Source: Acidobacteriota bacterium (GTDB taxonomy: Bacteria; Acidobacteriota; Terriglobia; Terriglobales; Acidobacteriaceae). From it: a DNA stretch of 21,312 nucleotides. The notes under the pieces are model-generated. The model did not search any database, was not told the DNA's origin, and worked only from the letters and a program-made list of their open reading frames with translations. The translations under genes and the position numbers were made by a program. Positions 7,240 through 14,951 of the stretch are shown piece after piece. Location of the stretch: positions 1-21,312 of the forward strand of contig JAKAAZ010000032.1 in assembly GCA_021802085.1 (NCBI GenBank), read 5' to 3'. The first letter of the stretch is position 1. Each line of letters starts with the position of its first letter.

Positions 7240-10200
7240 ATGACAAAAGAAATTTATATCTCCAGCACCCCCCACGAAACGCGGCTGGCAGTAGTCGAAG
7301 ACGACCAGCTTGCGGAAATCTATTACGAACGCGAGAACGAATACACGCTCGCCGGATCCATTTACAAGGGCAAAGTTACCCGCGTGCTTCCCGGCATGCA
7401 GTCGGCCTTCGTCGACATTGGCCTGGAACGCGACGCCTTCCTATACGTCACCGACTTCGCCGAAGAGCAGGAAGATGGCGAAGAGTATGTACCGCTGGCG
7501 CCGGGACAATCTCGGGGCCAGCGGCGTCCCAACGGAGGGCACTCGAATGACACGCGGGGGGCAGCCGAGGGGGACTCTCACGCCAGCGGGGAAGAACCCG
7601 CGGCGCGTTCCTTCGACGACAGGAAGCCAGCAGGACAGCCCGCTCGCGAAGCGTCGACTACGCCGGGCAGCTCGTCAGGTGAGGAAGACGGTGGCCCTGG
7701 CGGACGCCGCTGGCGCGGACGGCGCGGACGGCGGCGCGGACGGCGCGGAACATCCGGGCAGGAACGGTCATCTTCGAATGGTCAGGGTGGATTTACCGAA
7801 GCTCAGCGGACGGAGAGCGCCGAGTCAACGCAATTTGAAACGGAAGCGATTTCACCCGGCGCGACCTTCGGAAACGCGCGCGAAGATTTCGTGGTTCAGT
7901 CTGTTGCGCCAGAGCGTTTCCCGGCTCCGCAGTCGGAGCGTCCCCGGTCGGAACCTGTTCCGATGGTGCTTCCCGGCGAATCACTGTCCAAGTATCGTCG
8001 TGACGAGTCCGCCGCGGCATTCCAATCCGCGGGAGGGGTGAACCGCGAGACAGAAACATCCGCAACGACACCCAAGCCGACCTTCCAGCCATCGACGATG
8101 GTGGTGGGTCCATTGGCGTGGGATGGCAGCGGAGTGTTGCCCGGCGAATCCCTCTCGCGTCAGAAACGTTCGCGAGGAGCCTCCTCCGCCATTGAAAGCT
8201 TTTCCTCTCCGGCAGCCGAGGTGAGTCCCGTTGCTGAGGAGGCCTTGGCATCGCCAGCGGAGAATGACACGAGGGCTGAGATTGCAATATCCCTGCCCGT
8301 GGCCGAGTTCGAAGAGCCTTCCTTGGTGCAGCACGACACCATTCCGGAAGAGCCTTCCTTGGTGCAACACGCGACGACCGTCGAAGAGCCTTCGCTAGTG
8401 CGGCACGACACATCCACTGTAGAAGCGCAGGAATTCGAGCCGGCAGAAGCTTCGGCGTCGTACCGCGTCGATCCGGTTACTCCCAGCGCGTACCGCCAGA
8501 GCAGTATCGCCAAACCGCCAGAGCACGAGTCGACCGTGGAAACGGAGTCGGCGCCAGCGCAGGGAGCTTCGGAACACGACGCGGTCGCCGAACAGACGGA
8601 AGAAGCGGACTCTGATCTGGAGCCGTTCTTTGGCGAAGCTGCTTCCATCGTTCAACCGGCGCATCCGCGGGAAGCATCCTTCGACACACAGGCCGCAGCT
8701 TCATTGGAGGCGGAAGAAGTAGCGCCAGTCCACCCAGCACACGGAGCATCCCCTGCGACGGAAGAGGCCTCGACCGAGGAAGAAGAGTCCGATCACGACG
8801 AGCACGTGTTCGATCCTGGCCATGGAAATCTCGAAGAAGAGACCATCGACGAGGAAGAGCCGGAAGGATACGCGGCGCAGAGCCTACAGGAAGAAGCGGA
8901 GTATGACGATCTGATTGAAGAGACGCTGGACATGCAGATGGATAGCGGCCTGCTCAGCGAGCTGGTGCGCGATCGGCATATCGAACAGCGGACACGTTTT
9001 GCCGGTGAGAATGGGGAGGAAGAATCGGCAGCGGCTGGAACCGAAGAGGACACGTTCGAAGAAGAGAGCTTTGGGGCCGAGCTGGGAGAGATCGAACTGG
9101 AAGATGCGACGGGGTCGGCGGACGAAGACGCCGAGGGCAATGAGCCCGCCAATGCGGATGCGGCGCGCAACCGTGCGAGCGGGGGCCGCAATGGACGGCG
9201 GGGAAGCCGCGGCCAGCAGCGCCATGGAAGTGGACACGGCGGCGATCGCCGCATGCGCCGCGGTACAGCGCAAACCACCAATCTGCCCGCTATTACAGAA
9301 CTGCTGAAGCCCAATCAGGAAATCCTGGTACAGATTGCGAAGGAGCCGATTGCCCGCAAGGGCGCGCGAATCACCAGTCATATCGCATTGCCGGGACGCT
9401 TCCTGGTCTTCATGCCCACGGTGAATCACGTTGGCGTCTCGCGCAAGATCGCCTCCGATGAGGAGCGCCAGCGGCTGAAACATATTTTGTTGAGCGAAAA
9501 AGGCGCGGCGTCCGGAGGGTTCATTGTCCGCACGGCGGCTGCCACCGCCAGCGAGGAAGATCTCCGCGCGGACATTCGCTTCCTGCTGACACTGTGGGCG
9601 GAGATTCGCCAGCGCACCGAGAACGCCAAGCCGCCGGCCCTGATCTATCACGACCTGAGCCTGGTAGAACGCGTTCTGCGGGACCAGGTGACGGACAATT
9701 TTTCCTCTATCTGGGTCGATACGGAAGCGGATTACGAGCGCGTGTTGCGCTTCCTGAATCGCTTCGAACCCGCCCTGGTACGGCGCGTCAAGCTGTACAC
9801 CAAGGAAACGCCGCTGTTTGAGCAATTCGGGATTCAGGAAGAAATCAACAATGCCCTGCGCTCGAAGGTGTGGCTGAAGTCCGGCGGTTCGATCGTCATC
9901 AACCAGACCGAGGCGCTGGTGGCCATCGACATCAACACAGGAAAATACGTAGGCAAAACGGCGCGGCTGGAGGACACCATCCTCAAGACAAATCTGGACG
10001 CGATTCCGGAGATTGTCCGTCAGATTCGGCTGCGCGATCTGGGCGGCATCATCGTGATCGACTTCATCGACATGGATGAGCGCAAGAACCGCAATAAGGT
10101 GATGCTGGCGCTGGAGGACGCGTTGAAGTCGGATCGCGCTCCGTCCAAGGTTCTCCAGTTCAACGATTTTGGCCTGGTGGCGATTACGCGCAAACGCGTT

Positions 10201-10485
10201 AAGCAATCGCTGGAGCGCACGCTGTCCGTTCCCTGCTCGGTTTGCACAGGCACGGGTATGGTGAAGGGTCCGCTGACGGTCTGCAACGAGATCTATGTCG
10301 AGCTACGCAAGATGCACCGTCAGATTGACCGCGGCGATGTCATGCTCCGCGTCAATCCCGAGGTCGTCAAGCAACTGAAGGCGTCCAATGGACGCTGGCT
10401 GAGCGAGATGGAGGAGATGTCCGGCAAAACCGTCATCGTGAAAAGCGATGCCACCCTGCATCCGGAACAGTTCGACATACAGTAG
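7240..10485 (+). CDS. rng: Ribonuclease E/G with a ~600-residue insertion in its S1 domain
   Basis: RNase E/G is an endoribonuclease for mRNA turnover and rRNA processing. The 1081 residues split into three parts. Residues 1-75 match the start of the family and the first half of the S1 domain (NIYKGKVTRVLPGMQSAFVD-like, GLERDAFLYV). Residues about 76-685 are low-complexity. From about 686 the family resumes inside S1 (LLKPNQEILVQIAKEP) and continues through the RNase H-like and DNase I-like regions. The catalytic metal-binding aspartates are visible as VAIDIN (Asp897) and IVIDFID (Asp941). The Zn-link cysteines are in CSVCTGTG (Cys999, Cys1002). The frame is open without break through the insertion. 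The start has GAGG at 7232-7235. RNase G versus E cannot be decided by length; there is no C-terminal scaffold, and E. coli rng also lies next to mreBCD, so I use rng. Confidence 0.95.
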   Translation: MTKEIYISSTPHETRLAVVEDDQLAEIYYERENEYTLAGSIYKGKVTRVLPGMQSAFVDIGLERDAFLYVTDFAEEQEDGEEYVPLAPGQSRGQRRPNGGHSNDTRGAAEGDSHASGEEPAARSFDDRKPAGQPAREASTTPGSSSGEEDGGPGGRRWRGRRGRRRGRRGTSGQERSSSNGQGGFTEAQRTESAESTQFETEAISPGATFGNAREDFVVQSVAPERFPAPQSERPRSEPVPMVLPGESLSKYRRDESAAAFQSAGGVNRETETSATTPKPTFQPSTMVVGPLAWDGSGVLPGESLSRQKRSRGASSAIESFSSPAAEVSPVAEEALASPAENDTRAEIAISLPVAEFEEPSLVQHDTIPEEPSLVQHATTVEEPSLVRHDTSTVEAQEFEPAEASASYRVDPVTPSAYRQSSIAKPPEHESTVETESAPAQGASEHDAVAEQTEEADSDLEPFFGEAASIVQPAHPREASFDTQAAASLEAEEVAPVHPAHGASPATEEASTEEEESDHDEHVFDPGHGNLEEETIDEEEPEGYAAQSLQEEAEYDDLIEETLDMQMDSGLLSELVRDRHIEQRTRFAGENGEEESAAAGTEEDTFEEESFGAELGEIELEDATGSADEDAEGNEPANADAARNRASGGRNGRRGSRGQQRHGSGHGGDRRMRRGTAQTTNLPAITELLKPNQEILVQIAKEPIARKGARITSHIALPGRFLVFMPTVNHVGVSRKIASDEERQRLKHILLSEKGAASGGFIVRTAAATASEEDLRADIRFLLTLWAEIRQRTENAKPPALIYHDLSLVERVLRDQVTDNFSSIWVDTEADYERVLRFLNRFEPALVRRVKLYTKETPLFEQFGIQEEINNALRSKVWLKSGGSIVINQTEALVAIDINTGKYVGKTARLEDTILKTNLDAIPEIVRQIRLRDLGGIIVIDFIDMDERKNRNKVMLALEDALKSDRAPSKVLQFNDFGLVAITRKRVKQSLERTLSVPCSVCTGTGMVKGPLTVCNEIYVELRKMHRQIDRGDVMLRVNPEVVKQLKASNGRWLSEMEEMSGKTVIVKSDATLHPEQFDIQ
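7712..7750 (+). repeat. GC-rich 9-bp tandem repeat encoding an Arg/Gly patch
   Basis: The unit GGCGCGGAC occurs at 7712-7720 and 7721-7729, then after an extra GGC at 7733-7741, and once more with a final A at 7742-7750. In frame it encodes Arg-Gly-Arg units, giving the strongly basic patch at about residues 155-170 of the RNase E/G insertion. Nine-base units keep the reading frame, so copy number could change without destroying the gene. Confidence 0.85.
7966..8157 (+). repeat. Duplicated VLPGESLS peptide motif in the RNase insertion
   Basis: The octapeptide VLPGESLS occurs at residues 243-250 (7966-7989) and 299-306 (8134-8157). Each copy is followed by a basic stretch (KYRRD and RQKRSR). 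The DNA of the two copies is similar but differs at silent positions. That suggests the peptide, not the DNA, is being kept. It could be a short linear binding motif for a partner protein. Confidence 0.75.
8311..8418 (+). repeat. Three tandem 36-bp repeats in the RNase insertion
   Basis: Three consecutive 36-bp units start at 8311, 8347 and 8383. Each encodes a 12-residue unit beginning EEPSLV, followed by QH or RH, at residues 358-393. The core (GAAGAGCCTTC) is nearly identical at DNA level, indicating fairly recent duplication within the coding sequence. Confidence 0.85.
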
Positions 10486-10851
10486 CGGCAGCGGGACGAT
10501 GGATGCAGTCCGGATCGAGGATTCAGGTTATCGAATAGATTCCAGGCCCGCTCCATCGCCTTTTGGATTTGCGATTGTCGATGAATTTTACGCCTTACCA
10601 AAATAGAGAACGAGGATGGAGCATGATGTAATAAAAACGTGGCGGCAGGAGTGTCACAATCACCGCAACATTTTCCCCTTGCATGCGTCTAACCATGCGA
10701 AGGACTAGCATCCCCGATACATGCGTCTGAACATCAGGGGGCCGAACGCATCAAGCATCTTGCGATTCACACTGCGCATCCGACCTAGCAGAATGCGCGC
10801 ATAATGCAGAGTACACAGTATCGGGACGAACGATGGAGGGTAACAAACATC
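10486..10851 (+). promoter_or_regulatory. Intergenic region between rng and the outer-membrane gene
   Basis: This is a 366-nt stretch without a supported gene. I saw no intrinsic terminator after rng. CATGCGTCT occurs twice, at 10682-10690 and 10720-10728, 38 bp apart. GGAGGG at 10835-10840 is the ribosome binding site of the next gene. A promoter for that gene must lie here if it is not read through from rng, but I could not fix its elements. Confidence 0.4.
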
Positions 10852-11691
10852 ATGATAACGGCGAAAAAAGCAATCTGCAAGACGTTACAACATGTGGGTT
10901 ATGCGGCGCTTGCATGCGGGTTGCCCCTCACGGTTGGCCTGCAGGCACAGAGTTATTCCAGTTCGAAAGTAAGCTACAACTTTCAAAACAATTACCAATA
11001 CAACGGGCCCAACTCTCAGTACAACGGTCCCTATAGCCAGAGTCAATACCAGCAGCCAGTGACCCCCCCGCGCTATAAGGGAGAAGGCTGGGGCAAACAT
11101 TTTGTGTTCGAAGGCGGCGGCGGCGTGACCGCACCCGCGGCCGGGACGCAAAAATTTGCGAACACGGGCTTCAATGTGCTGCTCGGCGGCGGGTTTAGGT
11201 TCAATGATCGTCTCAGTCTTTTGGCTGAATGGAATTTCAATCGCATGGGGGTTCCCACGGACCTCGCCCTAGCCACAGCCAAGGTTCCCGGAGGGAACGA
11301 GCATATCTGGACAGCCATGTTCAATCCAAAATTCGACTATATTCGGGGCAACAGGCTGGATGGATACGTGATCGGCGGTGGCGGGTTTTCACGCCAGCTC
11401 ACTACGTTCACAGCGCCGGTTCTCGTGCCGTGCGGCTATGGGTATGGGTATGGGTATGGCTATGGCTATGGGTTCGGCGGGGCGTGCGCAGGAAGCGTCA
11501 ATGTGTCCCACGAGTCCAGCAATCAGGGGATGTACGATTTCGGAACAGGCGTGGAATTCCGCTTCTCGCCCTATGGCCGCTTTAAGCTTTTTGTAGAAGG
11601 TCGATACGAGAAGTTTTACACGCCCAAGAGCAATCTCCCGCCCGGGTACAACGCAACGCTTGTCCCCGTAACGATCGGCGTCCGCTGGTAA
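10852..11691 (+). CDS. Small outer-membrane beta-barrel protein with Gly-Tyr repeat
   Basis: This is a 279-residue exported protein. The ATG at 10852 is chosen because GGAGGG (10835-10840) lies 11 nt upstream and because it gives a clean signal peptide: basic MITAKKAICK, a hydrophobic core, and cleavage near QAQ (about residue 33). A start at 10804 would add 16 polar residues. After the signal comes a Tyr/Asn/Gln/Pro-rich linker (about 36-75), then alternating hydrophobic/polar strands (FVFEGGGGV, FNVLLGGGFRFN, SLLAEWNFNRMG) ending in VTIGVRW, a beta-barrel C-terminus with terminal aromatic residue. It resembles the OmpA-like or opacity-type barrel fold. A loop bounded by two cysteines holds six Gly-Tyr pairs. 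The exact function is not known. It converges with the glycosyltransferase gene. Confidence 0.85.
   Translation: MITAKKAICKTLQHVGYAALACGLPLTVGLQAQSYSSSKVSYNFQNNYQYNGPNSQYNGPYSQSQYQQPVTPPRYKGEGWGKHFVFEGGGGVTAPAAGTQKFANTGFNVLLGGGFRFNDRLSLLAEWNFNRMGVPTDLALATAKVPGGNEHIWTAMFNPKFDYIRGNRLDGYVIGGGGFSRQLTTFTAPVLVPCGYGYGYGYGYGYGFGGACAGSVNVSHESSNQGMYDFGTGVEFRFSPYGRFKLFVEGRYEKFYTPKSNLPPGYNATLVPVTIGVRW
11434..11475 (+). repeat. Hexanucleotide repeat (GGNTAT)
   Basis: Six in-frame GGNTAT units from 11434 to 11469, with N being C or G, are followed by a degenerate GGGTTC unit. They encode six Gly-Tyr pairs and a Gly-Phe, flanked by cysteines at 11431-11433 and 11485-11487. The unit length preserves frame, so slippage would change loop length only. 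Confidence 0.9.
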
Positions 11692-11710
11692 CCGCCAGAC
11701 TTCGCGTGGA

Positions 11711-11740
11711 AAAAGCGCGACCTTCGGTGCGCGCTTTCTT
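11711..11740. terminator. Bidirectional intrinsic terminator
   Basis: AAAGCGCG (11712-11719) pairs with CGCGCTTT (11730-11737), with an inner ACC/GGT stem around TTC. It lies between two convergent genes. On the minus strand the stem is followed by a run of five T, counting the stem end; on the plus strand by TTTCTT. It can stop transcription from both sides. Confidence 0.8.
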
Positions 11741-11744
11741 GCGA

Positions 11745-13511
11745 TTACACGCCCACGGGAAATGGCTTCGGCGAGGACTCGTCCGGGTTGGCAACGCCGA
11801 TGCGGAAGCGGTCAAACATGCCCTGCGTCACGCTTAACACCGCGGTATACCCGTAGCCGAACATGAACAGGAACAAGAATGGGATGGTAATGTAGTTCGC
11901 GTTCGATATGGCATACCAGATGGTCAGGGCAAAGTAGGCGCTGATCAGCAGTTCCACCACGGGAAGAAGGCCGAGGCGCTTGCGATATTTCGCCGCCTGC
12001 GACTTCTCGCCGCGCTTTTCCACGCGATATTTCGGCGTGCGTTTGAAAGGGCTTTTGATTCCGAACAGGGCCTCCATCACGGCCCTGGCATTGGTCAGGG
12101 TGAGGCCGATGCCGCCCAGCGCCAGCACAAACGGCAGGTACAACAGCGAGCGATACCATTTGCCCGGATACAACTCCTTCTGCGATATCAGGTAAAACGA
12201 AGAAACCGAAAAAGTCGATGCCATAAAGAGGGGCAGGTCGATCCAGAGCATCTGAAACCATCCCTGGTAAAAACGGATGATCATGGCGGGCATCAGCAGG
12301 ATGGAAAGCAGCACCATCAGCGGATAACTGATGTTGGCCGTCAGATGGTAAAAGGTTTCCAGCTTCACATGGAATGGCAACTTGGCGCGAAATACCTGGG
12401 GCAGAATTTTCTTCGAGGTCTGGATGAGGCCTTTGGACCAACGCGCCTGCTGCGTTTTGAAGGCCGTCATTTCGATGGGCAGCTCGGCCGGACATTCGAC
12501 GTCCTGCAGATACCTGAAGCGCCATCCCTTCAACTGCGCGCGATAGCTGAGGTCGGTATCTTCTGTGAGCGTGTCATGTTGCCAGCCGCCCGCTTCTTCT
12601 ATGGCGGTCCTGCGCCACATGCCCGCAGTGCCGTTAAAATTGAAAAACACGCCGCAGCGCGAGCGCCCGCCATGCTCGAGAACAAAGTGGCCGTCGAGCA
12701 GGATGGCTTCGACCTGGGTGAGGAAACTATAGTCGCGATTCAGGTGGGTCCAACGGGTTTGCACCATGCCGATTTTGGGATCGGAAAAATGATGGACCAC
12801 GCGCATGAGCCAGTCGGGGGGCGGCACAAAATCGGCGTCGAACATGGCGATCAGTTCGCCTTTAGCGGTCTTCAATCCATTGTCGAGCGCGCCTGCTTTG
12901 TACCCGTGGCGATTGGTGCGATGGATGTAGACAATCGGCTGCGAATCCCCATGCAATCCACTCCGATAACGCTCCACGACCGCTGCGGCGACCTGCTGGG
13001 TCTCGTCCGTGGAGTCGTCGAGCACCTGAATTTCCAGCCGATCGCGCGGATACTCGAGACGACAACAGGCATCGACAAGACGGTCGATGACAAATTGCTC
13101 GTTGAAAATGGGTAGCTGAATAGTGATGAAAGGCAGTTCGGTAAAGTGCTGCGGCGCTTCCCGGGTGGCATTTTTCTTGTGCCGGTAGTAAAGCCAGACC
13201 AACTGATAGCGGTGCAATCCATAAAACGCCAGGATGACCATCAGCACGAAGTACGGGATCAGAAGCGAGGCGTCGAACCAGTTCCAGGCATAGAGATGGC
13301 CGAAGGTCTGGTTGGCGACCTGCTGCTCGTGCAGATAGTGCATCAATCCATGACGCGGCGCGAACAACATGGCGCAAATATCCGCTCGACCGACGATTTC
13401 CGAACCGGAAAGTAAGCCACCAATCCCAACTGAAAGTACAGGAGTCAACAACATGGCCGCAAAATGGGCCTCCACGGAAGTATCTGCTGGCTTCATTGTA
13501 CGTGAGCACAA
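11745..13511 (-). CDS. Membrane GT2 glycosyltransferase (cellulose-synthase-like)
   Basis: This is a processive-type family 2 glycosyltransferase that probably polymerises a polysaccharide from nucleotide sugars and passes it through the inner membrane. In the 588-residue reading, a transmembrane region lies at about 80-107. The GT-A domain follows with LPIFNE (133-138), DDSTDE (165-170), the metal-binding DAD (225-227), TEDTD (316-320, general base) and QQARW (354-358, the QxxRW motif). Further membrane segments lie at about 395-440, 452-472, 517-535 and 541-562. It resembles BcsA/CslA-type synthases but has no PilZ domain, and no bcsB-like gene is adjacent. The first 47-56 residues have no family match, and no start has a strong ribosome binding site; ATGs whose first base is at 13454, 13370 or 13343 are plausible. 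The product cannot be predicted. Confidence 0.9.
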   Translation of the reverse strand: MCSRTMKPADTSVEAHFAAMLLTPVLSVGIGGLLSGSEIVGRADICAMLFAPRHGLMHYLHEQQVANQTFGHLYAWNWFDASLLIPYFVLMVILAFYGLHRYQLVWLYYRHKKNATREAPQHFTELPFITIQLPIFNEQFVIDRLVDACCRLEYPRDRLEIQVLDDSTDETQQVAAAVVERYRSGLHGDSQPIVYIHRTNRHGYKAGALDNGLKTAKGELIAMFDADFVPPPDWLMRVVHHFSDPKIGMVQTRWTHLNRDYSFLTQVEAILLDGHFVLEHGGRSRCGVFFNFNGTAGMWRRTAIEEAGGWQHDTLTEDTDLSYRAQLKGWRFRYLQDVECPAELPIEMTAFKTQQARWSKGLIQTSKKILPQVFRAKLPFHVKLETFYHLTANISYPLMVLLSILLMPAMIIRFYQGWFQMLWIDLPLFMASTFSVSSFYLISQKELYPGKWYRSLLYLPFVLALGGIGLTLTNARAVMEALFGIKSPFKRTPKYRVEKRGEKSQAAKYRKRLGLLPVVELLISAYFALTIWYAISNANYITIPFLFLFMFGYGYTAVLSVTQGMFDRFRIGVANPDESSPKPFPVGV

Positions 13512-13591
13512 ACCGAGGCCGGCTGGACGCTGTCGCTGTGCGTTGGATTGCGCATGACGATCGATGCTTCGTCGGATAGAATTCGCTGCAA

Positions 13592-14185
13592 GTGACAGCC
13601 TTCACGCCCAGCACGACTGCAGCCCTTATCATCGCGGCAAGCTTTGCCGCGGGGTTGAATGTCTACGCCACGGTGTTGACGCTTGGCCTGCTGGCGCACG
13701 CGCATTGGGTGGTGTTGCCGCCCGGCCTGGAAATCCTGGGCGATTGGGTCGTGATCGCGGTGAGCGGGACGTTGTTCGCTGCCGAGTTTGTTGCCGACAA
13801 GATTCCCGGGCTCGACATGATCTGGAACGCGCTGCACACTTTCATCCGCGTGCCGGTGGCGGGTCTGCTGGCCTATCGGGCCAGCTTTCATCTATCGCCG
13901 GAGATGCAATTGCTGGCAACCCTGGGTGGCGCGGCGATCGCCATGGTGGCGCATAGTTCCAAAACGGCGGTACGAGCTATCGTGACGCCGAGTCCGGAGC
14001 CGGTGTCGAACATCGCGTTGAGCACGGGCGAGGATGGTATCGCGATTGGACTGACGTGGCTGGTGACGCAGCATCCTTGGACCGCTGCCAGCATCGCCAT
14101 CGCGTTCATTGTGATTGCGCTCCTGATGACACGGTGGGTCGTGGGGGCGCTGCGGCGCACCTGGCGCAGAGTGCAAACCATTTAA
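13592..14185 (+). CDS. DUF4126 family membrane protein
   Basis: A 197-residue integral membrane protein starting at a GTG; no strong ribosome binding site is visible. Hydrophobic segments lie at about 8-33, 50-66, 83-97, 104-120 and 163-181. The pattern GLNVYATV near the N-terminus and EFVADKIPGLDMIWNALHTFIR (about 65-86, read in part) match what I know of the DUF4126 family, whose function is unknown. It is divergent from the glycosyltransferase with 80 nt between the starts, so a shared promoter region is likely. It converges with the PIN toxin gene. Confidence 0.8.
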   Translation: MTAFTPSTTAALIIAASFAAGLNVYATVLTLGLLAHAHWVVLPPGLEILGDWVVIAVSGTLFAAEFVADKIPGLDMIWNALHTFIRVPVAGLLAYRASFHLSPEMQLLATLGGAAIAMVAHSSKTAVRAIVTPSPEPVSNIALSTGEDGIAIGLTWLVTQHPWTAASIAIAFIVIALLMTRWVVGALRRTWRRVQTI

Positions 14186-14228
14186 GTGGAGAGCTGTTTC
14201 GCTCTGGCTGTCATTTGTAACCCTGCCG

Positions 14229-14660
14229 TCATTCCGCAAGAGATTTCAGAAATTCCGCTGGACGTAGGACGCGTACTCCGCACAGAACCTGACGGAAATA
14301 CCTGCCGAAATGCTGGATGTCGCCGGTCAGCAGAAAGTCCGCTTTGGCGGCAACGGCGGCAGCAAGAATGGGACGGTCCTTGTCAGGCAATACAATCTCC
14401 TGCAACAAAACCTGAAACGTCGCGTTTATTCCCACGTCGTCTGAAACGATTTCTACGTCTTCAAGCAGGTCTCGCAGGCGTGATTGTTGGTCTTCCTTGT
14501 CGAGATTGTTAGCCGCTTCCTGCGCTGCGTACAAGGATGTAAGGAGTTGGACCCGACGCAGTTTCCATAAAACCGCAAGACCAGCTTGCTCGCTGTAAGA
14601 AGCTGAAAACAAAACATTCGCATCCAAGAAAACTCGAAAGTCCGGCCCCAAAGCTGGCAT
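14229..14660 (-). CDS. PIN-domain toxin (VapC-like ribonuclease)
   Basis: A 143-residue single-domain protein of the PIN ribonuclease fold. The acidic active-site residues are visible in the usual order: Asp13 in FLDANVLFSA, Glu48 in the AAQEAANNL helix, Asp95 in LPDKDRP, and Asp114 in FLLTGDIQHFG. Such proteins usually cleave tRNA or other RNA when freed from their antitoxin. The gene starts 6 nt after the stop of an AbrB-type antitoxin gene on the same strand and lacks its own clear ribosome binding site, so translational coupling is likely. It is the second gene of a two-gene toxin-antitoxin operon. All catalytic acids are present, so it is probably active. The target is unknown. Confidence 0.88.
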   Translation of the reverse strand: MPALGPDFRVFLDANVLFSASYSEQAGLAVLWKLRRVQLLTSLYAAQEAANNLDKEDQQSRLRDLLEDVEIVSDDVGINATFQVLLQEIVLPDKDRPILAAAVAAKADFLLTGDIQHFGRYFRQVLCGVRVLRPAEFLKSLAE

Positions 14661-14666
14661 AAAAGA

Positions 14667-14951
14667 TCAGGCCGGACGCCGATGCGATATGTTCCGAGGA
14701 GACAGCCCCAGTTTCCGTACTTCTTTAACCGCCCGCGCATAATCGGCGGCATCGACCGCGTTATTCAGCATGAATTCCGCCTTGCGCTCATTTGTATAGG
14801 TCTCAACCGGAACGGCCACTGCGGGCCGCAGTAGAATTCCGCCGCTTTGTTCTTCCGCAATCAGCAGCGTGCCTTCCTTCAGGCCGAACCGCTGTCGCAG
14901 CTTTGCCGGAACCACGATCGTGCCCCGCTTTCCAACCCGGCTGGTTTCCAT
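14667..14951 (-). CDS. AbrB/MazE-type antitoxin
   Basis: A 94-residue protein. Its N-terminal 45 residues are a SpoVT-AbrB swapped-hairpin DNA-binding domain: SRVGKRGTIVVPAKLRQRFGLKEG, followed by LLIAEEQSGGILLRP (both read in part). The C-terminal half (about 50-94) is charged and helical (AVDAADYARAVKEVRKLGL) and would be the toxin-binding tail. It lies directly upstream of the PIN toxin gene, with a 6-nt gap. By analogy to known pairs it would neutralise the toxin and repress its own operon. The start is supported by GGAG 7 nt upstream on the minus strand (about 14959-14962). Confidence 0.9.
   Translation of the reverse strand: METSRVGKRGTIVVPAKLRQRFGLKEGTLLIAEEQSGGILLRPAVAVPVETYTNERKAEFMLNNAVDAADYARAVKEVRKLGLSPRNISHRRPA

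Noticed and set aside
7712..7750. GC-rich repeats considered as part of a CRISPR or mobile repeat
   Set aside because: Units are 9 bp, contiguous and in frame, encoding Arg/Gly; there are no spacers.
8884..10206. 440-codon minus-strand open frame opposite rng
   Set aside because: It overlaps the catalytic part of RNase E/G; the translation shows no motif and no ribosome binding site.
10491..10558. Possible terminator after rng from GCGGG/CCCGC and CGATGGA/TCCATCG matches
   Set aside because: The two complementary segments are in the same order in both arms, so they cannot form one continuous stem.
11284..11298. GTTCCC/GGGAAC hairpin inside the barrel gene
   Set aside because: Short, within coding sequence and with a 3-nt loop; likely chance.
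14190..14205. AGAGC/GCTCT hairpin after the DUF4126 gene
   Set aside because: Only 5 bp with no clear T-run; too weak to call a terminator.
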